Below are positions 36,470 through 48,142 of a stretch of DNA of 64,000 nt, in pieces; positions within the stretch are counted from its first letter, which is position 1, and each line of letters begins with the position of its first letter. The notes below the pieces were generated by a model. The model worked only from the letters and a program-made list of their open reading frames with translations, did not search any database and was not told where the DNA came from. Origin of the DNA: Silene latifolia (taxonomy: Eukaryota > Streptophyta > Magnoliopsida > Caryophyllales > Caryophyllaceae). The position numbers were made by a program, and so were the translations under genes. The stretch spans positions 200,883,325 through 200,947,324 of the forward strand of contig NC_133536.1 of the NCBI RefSeq assembly GCF_048544455.1, given 5' to 3'.

Positions 36470-39100
36470 ATGAGTTCCTACTCGTTAGTAGCGCTTGTGC
36501 TATTGTTTTCTTCGGCGTTATTGTGCTTCGCTACTCCTAAGACTCATTACCATGATTTTGTTGTAAGTTGGTTACTAGCTAATATGTTACAGTACCAGTA
36601 TATTGCAATATACCGTAATATCCTCTGACATGGTTTACGTAAATTGTGTAGGTTCAAGAAAGACCAGTGAAGAGGCTGTGCAATACAGTGAATGCTATAA
36701 CAGTAAATGGTCAATTGCCTGGACCAACTTTGATAGTTAGAGAAGGAGATGGCCTTGTTGTCCATGTCGTTAATCGAGCTAAATACAACGTCACAATTCA
36801 CTGGTAATTACGCTAAATATGCATGCATAATAAAATATCGCTTTTGAACAATGGATAACATCATGTGATACTGAATTTCAGTACAGTCATACTTACATAT
36901 ATATACGATACTTTTATTTATTTTGAGAACGCTACTTGTTTGTAGGCATGGGGTGCGACAAATGAGGACAGGGTGGGCCGATGGACCCGAGTTTGTGACC
37001 CAGTGCCCTATCCGACCTGGGGAGAGCTACACATACCGGTTTACAATCCAAGGACAAGAAGGAACTCTTTGGTGGCATGCACATAGCTCATGGCTGAGGG
37101 CCACCGTCTATGGTGCTCTCATTATCCGCCCTAGGAAAGGCACTCCGTTTCCCTTCCCTAGGCCTAACCGCGAAACACCCATTATTCTCGGTATCCCATC
37201 TTTCAAATTTTGTTATACAATGATTTAAATGTCAACCTCGTTACAAAACACAAATTGTTATGTAAAACAGTGCATGAGCTAATCCTTATTTTGTTCATGA
37301 TGATAATATAGGAGAATGGTGGAACCGAGACCCAATACAGGTGGTAAGGCAAGCTACAAGGACGGGTGCAGCACCAAACGTCTCGGACGCCTACACTATC
37401 AACGGTCAACCCGGAGACCTCTACAAGTGCTCTAGCCAAGGTTCGTTTCACAATCGTATTTTATTTCCGACTTTAAACAAATAAACAATATGGATTACTA
37501 AATTAAAAAATTGACTATTGCTCTGTTTTAATCCCCTGTTTTTTTATTAAACTAATCACATATTTTATTTATTTTAAATATTTTGTAGATACAACAATAG
37601 TACCAATGGACGTTGGAGAAACACACCTACTAAGAGTAATTAACGCAGCATTAAACCAAGAACTCTTCTTCTCAGTAGCCCATCACATGTTCACCGTAGT
37701 CGGAGCCGACGCCTCGTACCTAAAACCCTTCCGTACAAACGTCATCATGTTAGGCCCCGGTCAAACAACTGACGTCATTATTTCTGGCAACCAAGCCCCA
37801 GGCCGATACTACATCGTCGCAAAACCGTACCAAAGCGCTCAAAACGCTGCGTTCGACAACACGACTGCAACCGCTATTTTGTCGTACACGTCAGCACCAT
37901 GCCCCAGCAAAGGGGCCCCTCTCCCTACCCCGGCTTTCCCTCCAATGCCAGCATTCAACGACACGAATGCGGTTACTTCTTTCACAAGTAAACTCCGTTA
38001 CCCTAGGCAGGCACCGGTCCCGGCTTACGTGGACGAGGATTTACATTTTACCGTCGGGTTAGGTCTTTTTAACTGCCCTCGCGGTTTTAGTAAATCACAA
38101 TGTCAAGGTCCAAACGGAACCCGGTTCGCTGCGAGTATGAATAATGTCTCCTTCGTTTTACCATCAAATTGGTCATTATTACAAGCACACAAGTACGGGA
38201 TTCCCGGGGTATTCACGACCGATTTTCCAGCTGGACCGCCTCTTAAATTCGATTACACCGGGAATGTGAGCCGGTCTTTATGGCAGCCTACCTCCGGGAC
38301 CCGGTTGTACCGGCTCAAGTACGCGTCGAGGGTGCAGATTGTTATTCAAGGGACTAGTATTGTTACTGGAGAAAATCATCCTATGCATCTTCATGGTTAT
38401 GATTTTTTTATTGTCGCTGAGGGATTTGGTAACTTTAATCCTAAACGTGATACTAAAAAGTTTAACCTTGTTGATCCTCCTATGAGAAATACTGTCCCAA
38501 TTCCTGTTAATGGTTGGGCCGTCATCCGGTTCGTTGCTGATAATCCAGGTACGTAATTCTCTTATTAGATGATCTCACAATATACACTTTTAAAAATATT
38601 AGATGATCTCACAATATACACTTTTAAAAATATGGGATTCCTAAAACTGTATATACAATGCAGATGTCAGCTAATTTAGTTGATAAAGCCATGAGATATG
38701 ATAATTATGATCTGAGTTCGAACCCGGCCAACATCAAAATCGCTAATTTTCCACCAAATATAATATTTTTTTTTTTCAATTGACTTGTTTTTACACATAA
38801 AAAACTATTCCTTACAATATACTTCGTATTTGCAACTTAAATAGTGGAGTACATAACTATATATAATATTATGTCATTATGATATGGTTTTAACAAAATT
38901 GCGGTATTCAGTACCACTCAGTGACGTCTTATCATTGTCCTCGTATTAATTTGTGTGATGTGTAAACAGGAGTATGGCTGATGCATTGTCACTTGGATGT
39001 GCACATAACATGGGGACTAGCAATGGCATTCCTAGTAGAAGATGGAGTTGGAGAATATGAGACATTACAAGCACCACCAGAGGATCTACCAATATGTTAA
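36470..39100 (+). CDS. LAC: Laccase (multicopper oxidase), 6 exons, 569 aa
   Basis: Exons are 36470-36562, 36652-36803, 36946-37190, 37312-37440, 37589-38548 and 38970-39100 (1710 nt, phases consistent, GT-AG). It oxidises phenolics such as monolignols with reduction of O2 in the cell wall. A signal peptide is evident ([17 protein letters not shown]). All four copper motifs are intact: HWHGVRQ (residues 81-87), [15 protein letters not shown] (124-138), HPMHLHG (470-476) and [12 protein letters not shown] (532-543). These supply the ten His and one Cys ligands; Leu543 is at the axial type-1 position, usual in plant laccases. The mature end is EDLPIC, typical of the family. Several N-x-S/T sites are present. 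Length and six-exon structure are normal. The number within the laccase family is not assigned. An AC-II promoter element suggests lignifying-tissue expression. Confidence 0.96.
38564..38631 (+). repeat. 34-bp perfect tandem duplication in laccase intron 5
   Basis: Two identical 34-bp units (38564-38597, 38598-38631) starting ATTAGATGATCTCACAATAT. They lie 15 bp downstream of the intron donor. Perfect identity implies a recent event. Confidence 0.95.
38661..38775 (+). mobile_element. tRNA-derived SINE in laccase intron 5
   Basis: The tRNA-like head has TTAGTTGATAAAGCC (A-box-like) and AGTTCGAACCC (38715-38725, B box), about 38 bp apart. A T-rich 3' end (TATTTTTTTTTTTTC) follows. It does not fold as a complete functional tRNA, so a SINE is preferred. 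Confidence 0.65.
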
Positions 39101-39477
39101 TCAAAGACCATTTTTAATATATTTGATGAAAATAATTGCTGAAAAAGTACAAAGACGGGGGAATTTTTTATCAAGTGAATAGAAAAAGAAGTCAATTTCA
39201 TTATTCAAGGGTTGTCTTATTTTTTTTTTTTGGGGTCATTTTGGGTTTTTTTGTTTTTTTGTTAAGTGTACAAGTCAGCTGGGAGGATTTAGATGGATGT
39301 TACATTGTGGTTTGCAAAAATCACAAAGGGATCATCCAAACTAGAACTTATTAGCCTGAATGTTATGATGATTTGTCACATTTTTTAGTTGTACTTTGTA
39401 ATATTTTTGATTCAGTAATGGACAATATAGAAATTTTGGAAATATTTCTTTTTTTGTTAATGTAAGTGGTGCTTTTT

Positions 39478-39628
39478 TTTTTTTTGTGCTGACTAGGAGT
39501 ATTCCCTACCGACAGTTGGGGCAATCTCTTTCGGGATACTGAAGGCAATTTAATGAATCAAATTCCTGACCACTTGTTTAAGAGATGAAAGCTCTTAACA
39601 CTCACACTAACCAACTTTGATGGTAGGG
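39478..39628 (-). mobile_element. tRNA-derived SINE downstream of laccase
   Basis: On the minus strand there is a tRNA-like head (GGTTAGTGTGAGTGTTAAGA, then GTCAGGAATTTGATTC as a weak B box) and a terminal A run (T run on +). A 10-bp direct repeat GGTGCTTTTT flanks it (39468-39477, 39629-39638). It lies about 380 bp after the laccase stop, near the likely 3' UTR end. Confidence 0.65.
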
Positions 39629-39639
39629 GGTGCTTTTTA

Positions 39640-40896
39640 TATAATAATATATTTAGAGTTAATTAGATTTTACTTTGAAATTCCCTTTCTTAAAATTACG
39701 CCTTTTTGAATTTTTTTCCTAAAACTATTCAAGCAAATTGCATTTCCATTAAAATTACTTCAAAATTTCAACTTAATTACTTCACATTTTTTTGTTTTGA
39801 CAAAAGAATTGGAACTGAAAAATAATCAAGAGAATTGAGTAATGAGCCGAAATGTATTTTAATGAAAATATTTTTATACAACAAAGCTAATAATTTCAAT
39901 TTATAAATTTTTTTCTCCTCTTTTTGTCATGAAACTAAGAACAACGATTTACAATTTTGTTTTTATACGGGATATGGGTTAAGTCATTACCTAATAATAC
40001 CATCAACAAAAAATTTAGTAATTTATAGTTTTATATCAATTTTATTTTATTTTAATTAAAATATTATATTCTAGAATTTAGTGAAAATAATATAATTTGA
40101 TGAAAAGATTAATTTTAATGAAATGATAATAATTAAATGAAATAAATTGTAATCATTAGTTTGCTTATTTTGTAAATGCACTTAATTAACATTAGTTTTT
40201 TATTTTGACAGGAAAACTTTTGAGATCGCCTATTCTTTTAATAGATAAGCGATTTAGAAGGGTATTATATAATCAATGTATATATATAAAAGAGGCTTTT
40301 TTCAGGCATCCCGAGAAAGTCCACGTTTTGTAAAACACTTTAAATAAAAATAAATTCTAAAGATAAATCAAGAAAAATAAAAGATAATATATATACTAAC
40401 AATACATTAATAGAATAAACAAATAAATAAAAGATAATTTTTTTTAAAAAAAAATCTATCGTCTACATTAGGAATATGTGTTATTAGCAATCAATTTACA
40501 CTTTTAACATTAGCTAGAATCCTAATTAGCTATAATGACTAATTAATTAGTTATACGGAGTAGTATATATAGTTGTACTCATTATGCTTTTCCAACAACT
40601 ATTGTATTGTCTATTTTCTTTGTTCGTATTTTAATGGAGTTCTTTTGTTTTGTTCTTTGTTCATATATTGTCCTTGAGCTAATGCGTAGCTACTATCACT
40701 TTTGCTATATTACGCAGTTAATATGTAGCGGTATTTATATTTGTTTTAATTGATTGATTACGCAACATTTAATATAGTTTGTTTTTTTCGCAGATATAAT
40801 TACAATATATTCTTAAATTCGCATTATGTGTAACTTTGTAAATGGTAAGTTTTTTTTAATGATTTGTTTGAATTACATATTCTTATCATTTATTTA
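39640..40896. other. AT-rich intergenic, nothing recognised
   Basis: No coding frame and no defined repeat. Scattered T-runs and short A/T microsatellites only. Confidence 0.4.
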
Positions 40897-40989
40897 CTCC
40901 CTTTGTCCCGGTCATTTGTTTACATTTGATTAAAATACCCTCATAAAGAATAAAAAAAAGAGAAAACAAATGATCAACACAAAAGGGAG
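40897..40989. mobile_element. Very short Stowaway, 93 bp
   Basis: The ends are CTCCCTTTGTCCCGGTCATT and the diverged complement (AAATGATCAACACAAAAGGGAG). TA flanks are at 40895-40896 and 40990-40991. Confidence 0.8.
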
Positions 40990-41276
40990 TATCTTTTATA
41001 TTCTTTGTGAAAAGTCTTTAATCAAAGCTAAGCAAGTAATTGAGAACGATAGATAGATGTTATTTTTATATAACATTGTTATTGTTATTGTTATTATGCA
41101 GTTTATATAGAAACAAGAAGAGTTGTCAAGTGTCTTGGCTAAGGCGATCGCTCGATTACGCCTACATAGCACGAACGTAGTAGATGAATTCATCCAAACT
41201 ACAATGTTTATTTTCGTTGCTTAGAACTCTTATTGTAAGAAATTGTTTTATTAGTTAAAGATAAGTATACAACTAA

Positions 41277-41460
41277 CAGCAATTCTCCCTTGTGACGGTC
41301 CCAATTTGCGACGGGCAAATGTGACCACTCAAGTACTGTTCATAAAATGTCACTTATAAAAAAATGGTCACATTTTCTCAAAAACTGGTCACATTTAGCC
41401 CGTCGCAAATGTGAACAGTGTTTGTGACGGAATAGTACCCGTCACAAGGGAGAATTTGCG
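41277..41460. mobile_element. MULE-type MITE, 184 bp, 9-bp TSD
   Basis: The terminal inverted repeats are CAGCAATTCTCCCTTGTGAC and the complement of CGCAAATTCTCCCTTGTGAC. A perfect 9-bp duplication TACAACTAA flanks it (41268-41276, 41461-41469). A second inverted pair (GCGACGGGCAAATGTGA and its complement) lies inside. Confidence 0.9.
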
Positions 41461-42256
41461 TACAACTAAAACTATAATATATGTGCATACTGAAACTTTT
41501 GCTTGAATTACAGTGTGATCAACTCCACTTGGTTTATCAATACAATTGGAATTTTACAAAAAGTGTCAAATATTTAGTTAGAATCGATATGGCATTTTTC
41601 TCACAAGATATCAATAACTACTCTCAATAGCATGATTGTGATTACTGTTTTTAATGATGATTAGCTTTTGTCTTGCCAGCCACTCATGGGTGCATGAAGA
41701 AGATCTCTCAGTATATATGAAACGAATACACACCGTAACCAACTACATGGGCAAAAATACCAGTACAAATAGAAAGGTCTTTAGTAATAATTAGGATTTT
41801 TACATTCGTAAGTTGCTACAATGCGGTTCTAATAGAAAAGAAGATTTGTTCAGTAAAATATACATAGATAAATAAATTAAAGGGTGTGATTGTTAGATAA
41901 TTTTAGTAATTGTTGATAGACTAGAACTCCTTTATACAATTAACCGCTGAGAATTACTTATATAAGACAAAACTCCTTGAATTGAAACAATCAACGTACG
42001 TTCATTACTTAATTTTATGCTTATGGTCTTTAGGGTTGGTATAGATATAGGTAGATGTATTGTTTGACAATCAGAAGATACAGTAGAACATAGAGGGATT
42101 ATACATTCCTAGACATAAGCATTTATAGAGTTCTAAACAAAATATATCTCTTTACCTATGAAATTAGTTTTTATTATCCCATTCACTTTAATTGTCGATA
42201 CATTATTTACTAACATTTTTGAAAAAACTCACTTAAAACAAAACATTATTTACTTA

Positions 42257-42284
42257 CCGTGCAACGCACGGGCATGAAATCTAG
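42257..42284 (+). mobile_element. Helitron 3' terminus
   Basis: The hairpin CCGTGCAACGCACGG (42257-42271), nine bases and CTAG (42281-42284) followed by T. The 5' end was not located; the AT-rich sequence to the left probably belongs to this element. Confidence 0.7.
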
Positions 42285-43329
42285 TTAAATATAATTCATT
42301 GGTTATATTTATCATTTTTCCTCTGCTTAATATAATAAGTAGTCCAGTAATTGGACCCAACTTTTGAATTAAAAATTTGTAAAAGTGTCCATTTAGTAAC
42401 TTGTGAGGCCATATAGATACGGTGATATAAAGACGGCCCACCTCATGCTGCTTGCTGCTTCTTGCTTCCACTCCTACTTTTGACTGCCAACATCATGCCA
42501 GACGTAAGACGTTCTTCTTGTGCTTGCTTAGCCTTGTCCACTCTCCCCTCGTCACATACTTTATCAATACTTGGATTCTTCACTACAAAGGAAACGACGA
42601 CTGAACCAAAAAATTGCAGTGGAATTGTGGAAACGACAACATTTATAATTACGTATAAGATCCGAATCTGGAACTTCGAATATTTCATTATATACTTTCT
42701 GTCTCTCCGGTTATTTATTTACCTTTAACTTTGATATATAAAAATTAAGAAAAGAAAAATGGACGGATTATTAGATAATAAGTAGGTCAAATTGAGAAGT
42801 GTGTCGATTATTAGATTACAAGTGGACCGTTTTAGCAATTTTCGTTAGAATACTGGATTTTTGTTAACACTTAATAAAAGCGTCTAAACTGATTCCTTAC
42901 ATTTGCAAGAGTCTAAAAATATATTTCAACTCATTACTCAATTCTCACAAATAGGATTATACATTCAGTTGTACCATAAGCATGGTACAACCAAGTATAA
43001 GAATTCGAGCTTTTGTGTATTTTGTCTGAGCTATTTTAAATTTCATGTTTTTTAATGTGTAAATGAATGAACTCAATATTTTTTAATAAAGCTCATATTC
43101 TTTAATATAAAGCTCGGATACTTTGACACAAAGCTCAGGTTCTACACCGTACAACATATACATCTGGTTGTATAGTCCATGAATTATTGCTCAATTCTCT
43201 TAGTTAACTTTCAGTTCCGGCTTTTATTTATCAAAGCAAAATATAATGATAAGAATGTAAACCAATTAAAAGGTATCAATACTACTATATAAGTAATTTT
43301 ATAAAAATATTAAATTTTAAGTACTACGC

Positions 43330-43357
43330 TGCATGTATTGCACGACGTCTAAACTAG
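43330..43357 (+). mobile_element. Decayed Helitron 3' terminus
   Basis: GCATGTATTGCACGACG (weakened hairpin), then TCTAAA and CTAG (43354-43357) followed by T. The shape matches the other Helitron ends in the window but the stem is mutated. Confidence 0.5.
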
Positions 43358-43359
43358 TT

Positions 43360-43690
43360 CTTTACTCAGAAGTTTGGTTTGAGAAAAAAATATTATTATT
43401 CTATATTATCTAAACTCATAACTAAAAGTCATATGACAATTTAAATCATTTTGCGAAAAATCAAAGCACATTTTGAAAAACAATAACTCTGATGTAGAAC
43501 TAGGTCGATTGATCTTTAAGATCTAATTCAACGTGGGCAAATCGTGTTGCTAGTTCAGCTTTGGCGTGTTGCTAGTTCGGCCTAGGGAGCCGTGTCTGTC
43601 ATTCAGCTCCCGCATCAAACTCAGGCTTTGGTCTTCTCGGCTGAAACGAGGTGAACTGAATTCAATGAAGTTGAGCTGAACTGAACTGAA
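43360..43690 (+). repeat. Intergenic repeat, copy 1 (also at 50085-50360)
   Basis: From AGAAGTTTGGTTT to GAAGTTGAGCTGAA this stretch matches 50085-50364 in the same orientation with modest divergence, for example GGTGAACTGAATTCAATG against GGTGAACTGAATTGAATA. Copy 1 also has a local duplication of GTGTTGCTAGTTC. A shorter match TTGTTAACACTTAATAAAA lies upstream of each (42862 and 48816). Confidence 0.8.
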
Positions 43691-43991
43691 CCGAATGCAG
43701 TTAAAGTAAGAGTCAATTTTTTGACGAGATAAGCTAAACAATACTTACTAAAACTAAATTGAATTAAAATTAAATTAAATTAACCCAAAAAAAAATATGA
43801 CCTTACACCTCAAAAGTCTTTGATATTAAGAAATCACAACGAAAAAATCTCATTATTCATAATTCGAGAGATATCTAGTACCCACATCGCAACAAAATGA
43901 GCTGTTAAAATCAGTGAACAGTCTGTCCCCACGTCATCTTAGCACAATAAAATATCAAAAAAGGCGCTGAAATTATCCAACATACAAACCC

Positions 43992-43999
43992 TATATATA
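43992..43999 (+). promoter_or_regulatory. Probable TATA box of the DREB2 gene
   Basis: TATATATA, followed by a CT-rich leader (44035-44075). It lies about 250 bp before the first start codon. An ACGTCA core (43931-43936), an ABRE/TGA-like motif, lies about 60 bp upstream. Confidence 0.55.
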
Positions 44000-44246
44000 C
44001 CCTTCACACTTTGTTGCCACATTTTTTTTCTGATACTCTGCTCTTATTTTTACTACTCTGCTCTCTCTACACTTCCGCCAAAATTTCCTTGTTCCTCACG
44101 TTCTCTTCTCAAAACAAATTAACAAAATAAAAATAAAATAAAAATTCACAAATATATATATACATATTACACACTATACTACTCCATTAATTAATCACTA
44201 AGTTGAAAATATTGTTTCAATTGTTGGAAGTTTCGGAGTTTCGCGT

Positions 44247-45962
44247 ATGTCGAATTTGATTTTCGAAAGGTTTGTTCACTTTCCCGTTATTTTTTCCAGT
44301 TAATTAGTTGATTATAGTGTTTTATTTTGTGGGTTTAGTTAATTTGTGATTTAGGGTTTTGAAATTTGGGGGTTTGTATAACTTGAATTAATTGTAGGGT
44401 TAGGGTTAGGGTTTGGGATATTAATTAGTTTTATATTGGGGTACTGTTTCTTGAACAATCAATATTAGGGTTTTGAGATTAGGGATTTCAATTAGTTGTA
44501 GATTGCGGTATTATTGCTTGATCCAATTAATATTAGGGTTTGAGATTTGGGGGTTTTGTATTAATTGATGAATTGGGTAACGTTGTTTGAATCTTGATTA
44601 TATTTTAGTGTTTCTAATTTAGGGTTTCTTATATCTGATAGTAATTGGATGTTAATTGATTGAAAATCTGGAGGGAATGTCGATGAATATAAAATTAAAG
44701 TAATCTGGATACATGATGGTTATGGGAATTGTGATTTCTTAAAATTGGGGGAATTTGATTAACTGTACAATAGTTAATGCAGATTGTGACCTAATTTGGG
44801 AGGAGAATTAGGAGTTTTGCATCTGTTATTCACTCTCTTAATTTCTGTGTTATACAGGATGACGAGCAATCTCGATTTCGAGAACGGAATGAGTAACCCG
44901 GTTTCTACATCTTCTTCTCTACAATTCGATTGCACCAGGAAGACAAAAGCTCGAAAAAGGCGTGATGGATCCTACACTGCGGCTGCCACCATTGCTAAAT
45001 GGAAAGAAAACAATGCTATACTCGGCGGTGTTAATGTGGATGACAAGCCTATTCGAAAGGCGCCAGCTAAGGGGTCGAAGAAAGGATGTATGAAGGGGAA
45101 AGGTGGGCCTGATAATTCTAGGTGTAACTACCGGGGTGTTAGGCAGAGGACTTGGGGTAAATGGGTGGCGGAGATTCGAGCGCCTAATCGAGGGAGTCGG
45201 TTGTGGCTGGGTACTTTCCCGACTGCTCTTGATGCTGCAATGGCTTATGATGAGGCTGCTCGAGCTATGTATGGTTCATCTGCACGTTTGAACTTGCCCA
45301 ACTACGTACGCCACACTTCTCTTTTGAAAGAGGATTCTGGTGATGAGCGTTCCGAGGTTTGTGATGGAGAATCTATGGTGGTTACTGATTCTGAGAAGAA
45401 ATCAAAGGTTGAGGTCCCTGAAATCGGAAGTGGTGAAATTGACATAAATGATTACTTGGAGAATTATACCGAGTCTGAGAAAAAGTCACAGGCTGAGGCC
45501 TGTCAGATTGAAAGTGGTGATATTGACATTAATGACTACTTGCAGAATTATACTCCTGATGAAATGTTTGATGTGAACGAGTTACTTGGCGCAATTGATG
45601 CTGGACCTGTGATTGATACTGATTATAGAGGCCAATTCAGTTGTGGTGTTTCCGGGTCACAAGACGCAGGAAACCTGGATTATGCTGGATTCATATCCAA
45701 AGTTGAAAACGACCACATACAGCTAGAAACTCCCGAGAACTTAAACCCAATTCCTGAGCTACAATTGTCGAGCTCAAACAAGTTACCATATCAAGAGAAT
45801 AACCAGGATGTGAAGATGTTCAATTGTTTGGATTTGTTAGCTGATTTTCAGTATGGGACTGATTATGATCTGGACTCCTTCAATCCTGGTAGACCAGAAG
45901 ATTGGAATGCTCTCGCTGTTGATGAGCACGCTTTTCTGGATTTAGCAGATTTAGGATTGTAG
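44247..45962 (+). CDS. DREB2: DREB2-type AP2/ERF transcription factor, 2 exons, 375 aa
   Basis: Exons are 44247-44269 and 44858-45962. The short first exon encodes MSNLIFER and splices in frame to the second Met at 44859 (alternative 367-aa start; then the intron is in the 5' UTR). DREB2 factors bind DRE/CRT (A/GCCGAC) and activate drought and heat genes in the nucleus. A basic NLS-like stretch ([11 protein letters not shown]) is followed by the DREB2 signature [20 protein letters not shown]. The AP2 domain covers residues ~98-156 ([20 protein letters not shown] to LNLPN), with the DREB-type Val14. The usual Glu19 is Ala here. After it comes a 27-residue tandem duplication (186-240) and an acidic C-terminus (DLADLGL) as in DREB2 activation domains. 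Confidence 0.93.
44270..44857 (+). promoter_or_regulatory. DREB2 first intron with five telobox motifs
   Basis: GT-AG intron, donor AAAG|GTTTGT, acceptor TATACAG|G. TTAGGGTTT occurs at 44351, 44406, 44465, 44533 and 44619, all in one orientation. Teloboxes are bound by TRB-type Myb proteins and by Pur-alpha and occur in plant 5' regions. A regulatory role here is inferred. Confidence 0.7.
45390..45554 (+). repeat. In-frame 81-bp duplication in DREB2
   Basis: Copy 1 is 45390-45470 and copy 2 is 45474-45554, separated by one Glu codon. Both encode 27 residues starting SEKKS and ending IDINDYL(E/Q)NYT; 19 of 27 residues agree. Confidence 0.9.
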
Positions 45963-46260
45963 GAAGTCGAACTGTTTCTGGGTGTCTTCTGATTCAAAAA
46001 TGTCTGGTTTCTACGGATGTTAACTGATGACGGTGTCTTCTGGCTATTTTTTTTTTGTTCTTGGAAGACATGCTAATAGTGCAAAAACTTGAAGATAGAT
46101 TGTAGTTAGAACTATAGTAGAGTTCTGTATTCTTTCATCAGTGAAAATTATTATTTTCTGTGTATATTTATATATGGTGTTCTGAAGAAATGGAAAAAGT
46201 AAACATTTTGCATACTTCAAAAGGATTCTTCTGCTTCCGCTCTTTAATGGGACTATTGTT
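45963..46260 (+). other. DREB2 3' flank
   Basis: Presumed 3' UTR. It contains GGTGTCTTCTG twice (45980, 46031). The LTR element begins at 46266 after its target duplication, about 300 bp beyond the stop. Confidence 0.4.
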
Positions 46261-46265
46261 TATGT

Positions 46266-46494
46266 TATAAGGAATATAATATTACTATTATAATATAATT
46301 CACAATATGGTAATATTGTGATTGTCTAATATTATAGTAGTCCTAATTTTCTATATTGTGTCAAATATATCTTTATGATATATTCTAGTAAGATTGAGTT
46401 TTCAATTATTATTGTCTTGTAATTGCTATATAAGCACTCCTTTGTAATCAATAATATTCAAGTCAATCAATTCATTCAATTATTATTCTCTACA
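46266..46494 (+). repeat. Left LTR of the TA...CA element
   Basis: 229 bp. Contains TATATAAG (promoter-like, around 46428) near the end. Confidence 0.88.
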
Positions 46495-48142
46495 TGGTAT
46501 CAGAACGGTAAAATCCTAGGGACCTCTGCTTACACAAACCCTACTACAAAAACAACCACCACTACCGTCTTTCCGCTGCCGGCCGGAGATGGTTGTCATC
46601 TCTTCCATCTCCGGCAGGCTTAATAATTAGCTGATCTAATTTTCATGTTTTTTTTTTTCCCCAAACTTCTATTGCACCATAATTTCTTCTGATCTTCAAA
46701 CACCAAATTACTCCTCACAAGCTGCATCTACTTTTTCCAACTTCTCGTCTCTTTCTTACAATCTTCTCACAAACGTGCATCTTCAAACCAATGTACTCGT
46801 CCCGTACATCCTTCATCTCAAGCCATAAATATTCTCTACTATAAATTCGCTTCTTTTTTTTTTTTCCTAAGACCTTTTACAAATTAACCAGCCTAACAAA
46901 GTTGTGTCACCGGACCATAAAATCTCGAGCGCCACCTCTGCTCCTCTACTTCAAGGTTCTCAATCTGCCATTGCTCATCAATTCATTCCGGTCGAATATT
47001 TCGAGACCAAATTTTTCGGACAATATTGTTCAACCAATTTTCCTATCTTCTCATCTTTTAACTAAATCTCACAATTAAAATTCTTTACATTACTCTTCAC
47101 GCTCTTGTTGACAATACTCTCCCCCTCCTAAACTTTTGGATACAAAGCTACCTAAGTCTCTATTTCTGCACACCTGCACGTCGATCTCTCATTGCCTTCT
47201 TTGTTCCCTTCACAAACCTCTTTTCCTAGCCATTATCTCACTCATATTTTCTCTAAAATCTTTACATACATCGACCATCAAGCTAAGTCATTATTTACAA
47301 TCTCACTTTGCTCTTCCTTACGTTGGAGGTACAAATTTAAAAGTCGTCCTAATTCTCTTCTTACTTCTTTGTCATACTTGTCTCCGAACACATACTGCTA
47401 TTTGCTAGCTAGCTACTTGGTTTTTTTTTTAAACCCAAAGTCATACGTACGTGTACGTACCTGATTCTCTTCTTACCCTTGATCCCTGTTTGGGTTTTCT
47501 TATTTCTCCTTCTTGCCTCTTGGTTTTCTATCGTCACCTGTCGATATCGATTAAAGTTGCTCGCAAATTACTCTCATCTTCATCTCTCACATTAATTCTT
47601 TACAGAAATTTCCTCCCGTCTTCTTTAAAGTTAGACCACCGTTTTCTCTTAGCTACCGTATCTCTGTCAAATTATACATCTCTCTTGACCCTTACAAATT
47701 CTCTCACAAAAATACAATAAGTCATCTTACTTTCTTAGCCTTTCCCAAATTAATTTCGTCTCTAAACAACGTCATCTCACAAATATTTCTCTTCTCTTCT
47801 TTTGAAAGCCATGATTTAGCGATCAAAACTGATCCCGTACAATACCGTACAAATTTTACGGTGCAAATTCCGTTCCCAATGTCATCAAGTCTTACCCTAT
47901 GCTCACTTATCGCACATCCTTGGCAATCTCAGGCTCCTCCAGTTACTCTCTTTTCCTCTCTTATTCACGCACTACGGCAGATCGAATTCAGCCTCTTATC
48001 AATCGTCTATGTCTTGCGACTTCTCATGGATTAACATTGTTCTCACGTCTTCTCCTTCTCAAGATTCTCATGGGTCACATTGCAGTCCCGTCTCTTCTTC
48101 CAAGATTGTCCTTCCCCTCCGGTCGTCCATCTTGCGGGGGCG

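Noticed and set aside
38661-38775. Functional tRNA gene
   Set aside because: A- and B-box-like motifs are present, but the cloverleaf is incomplete and a T-rich tail follows; a SINE fits better.
42960-43180. MITE with GTACAACC inverted motifs
   Set aside because: Inverted similarity is patchy and no target duplication is visible.
46495-48142. Possible gag coding region in the TA...CA LTR element
   Set aside because: Only short, overlapping Ser/Leu-rich frames; no zinc knuckle or protease motif.
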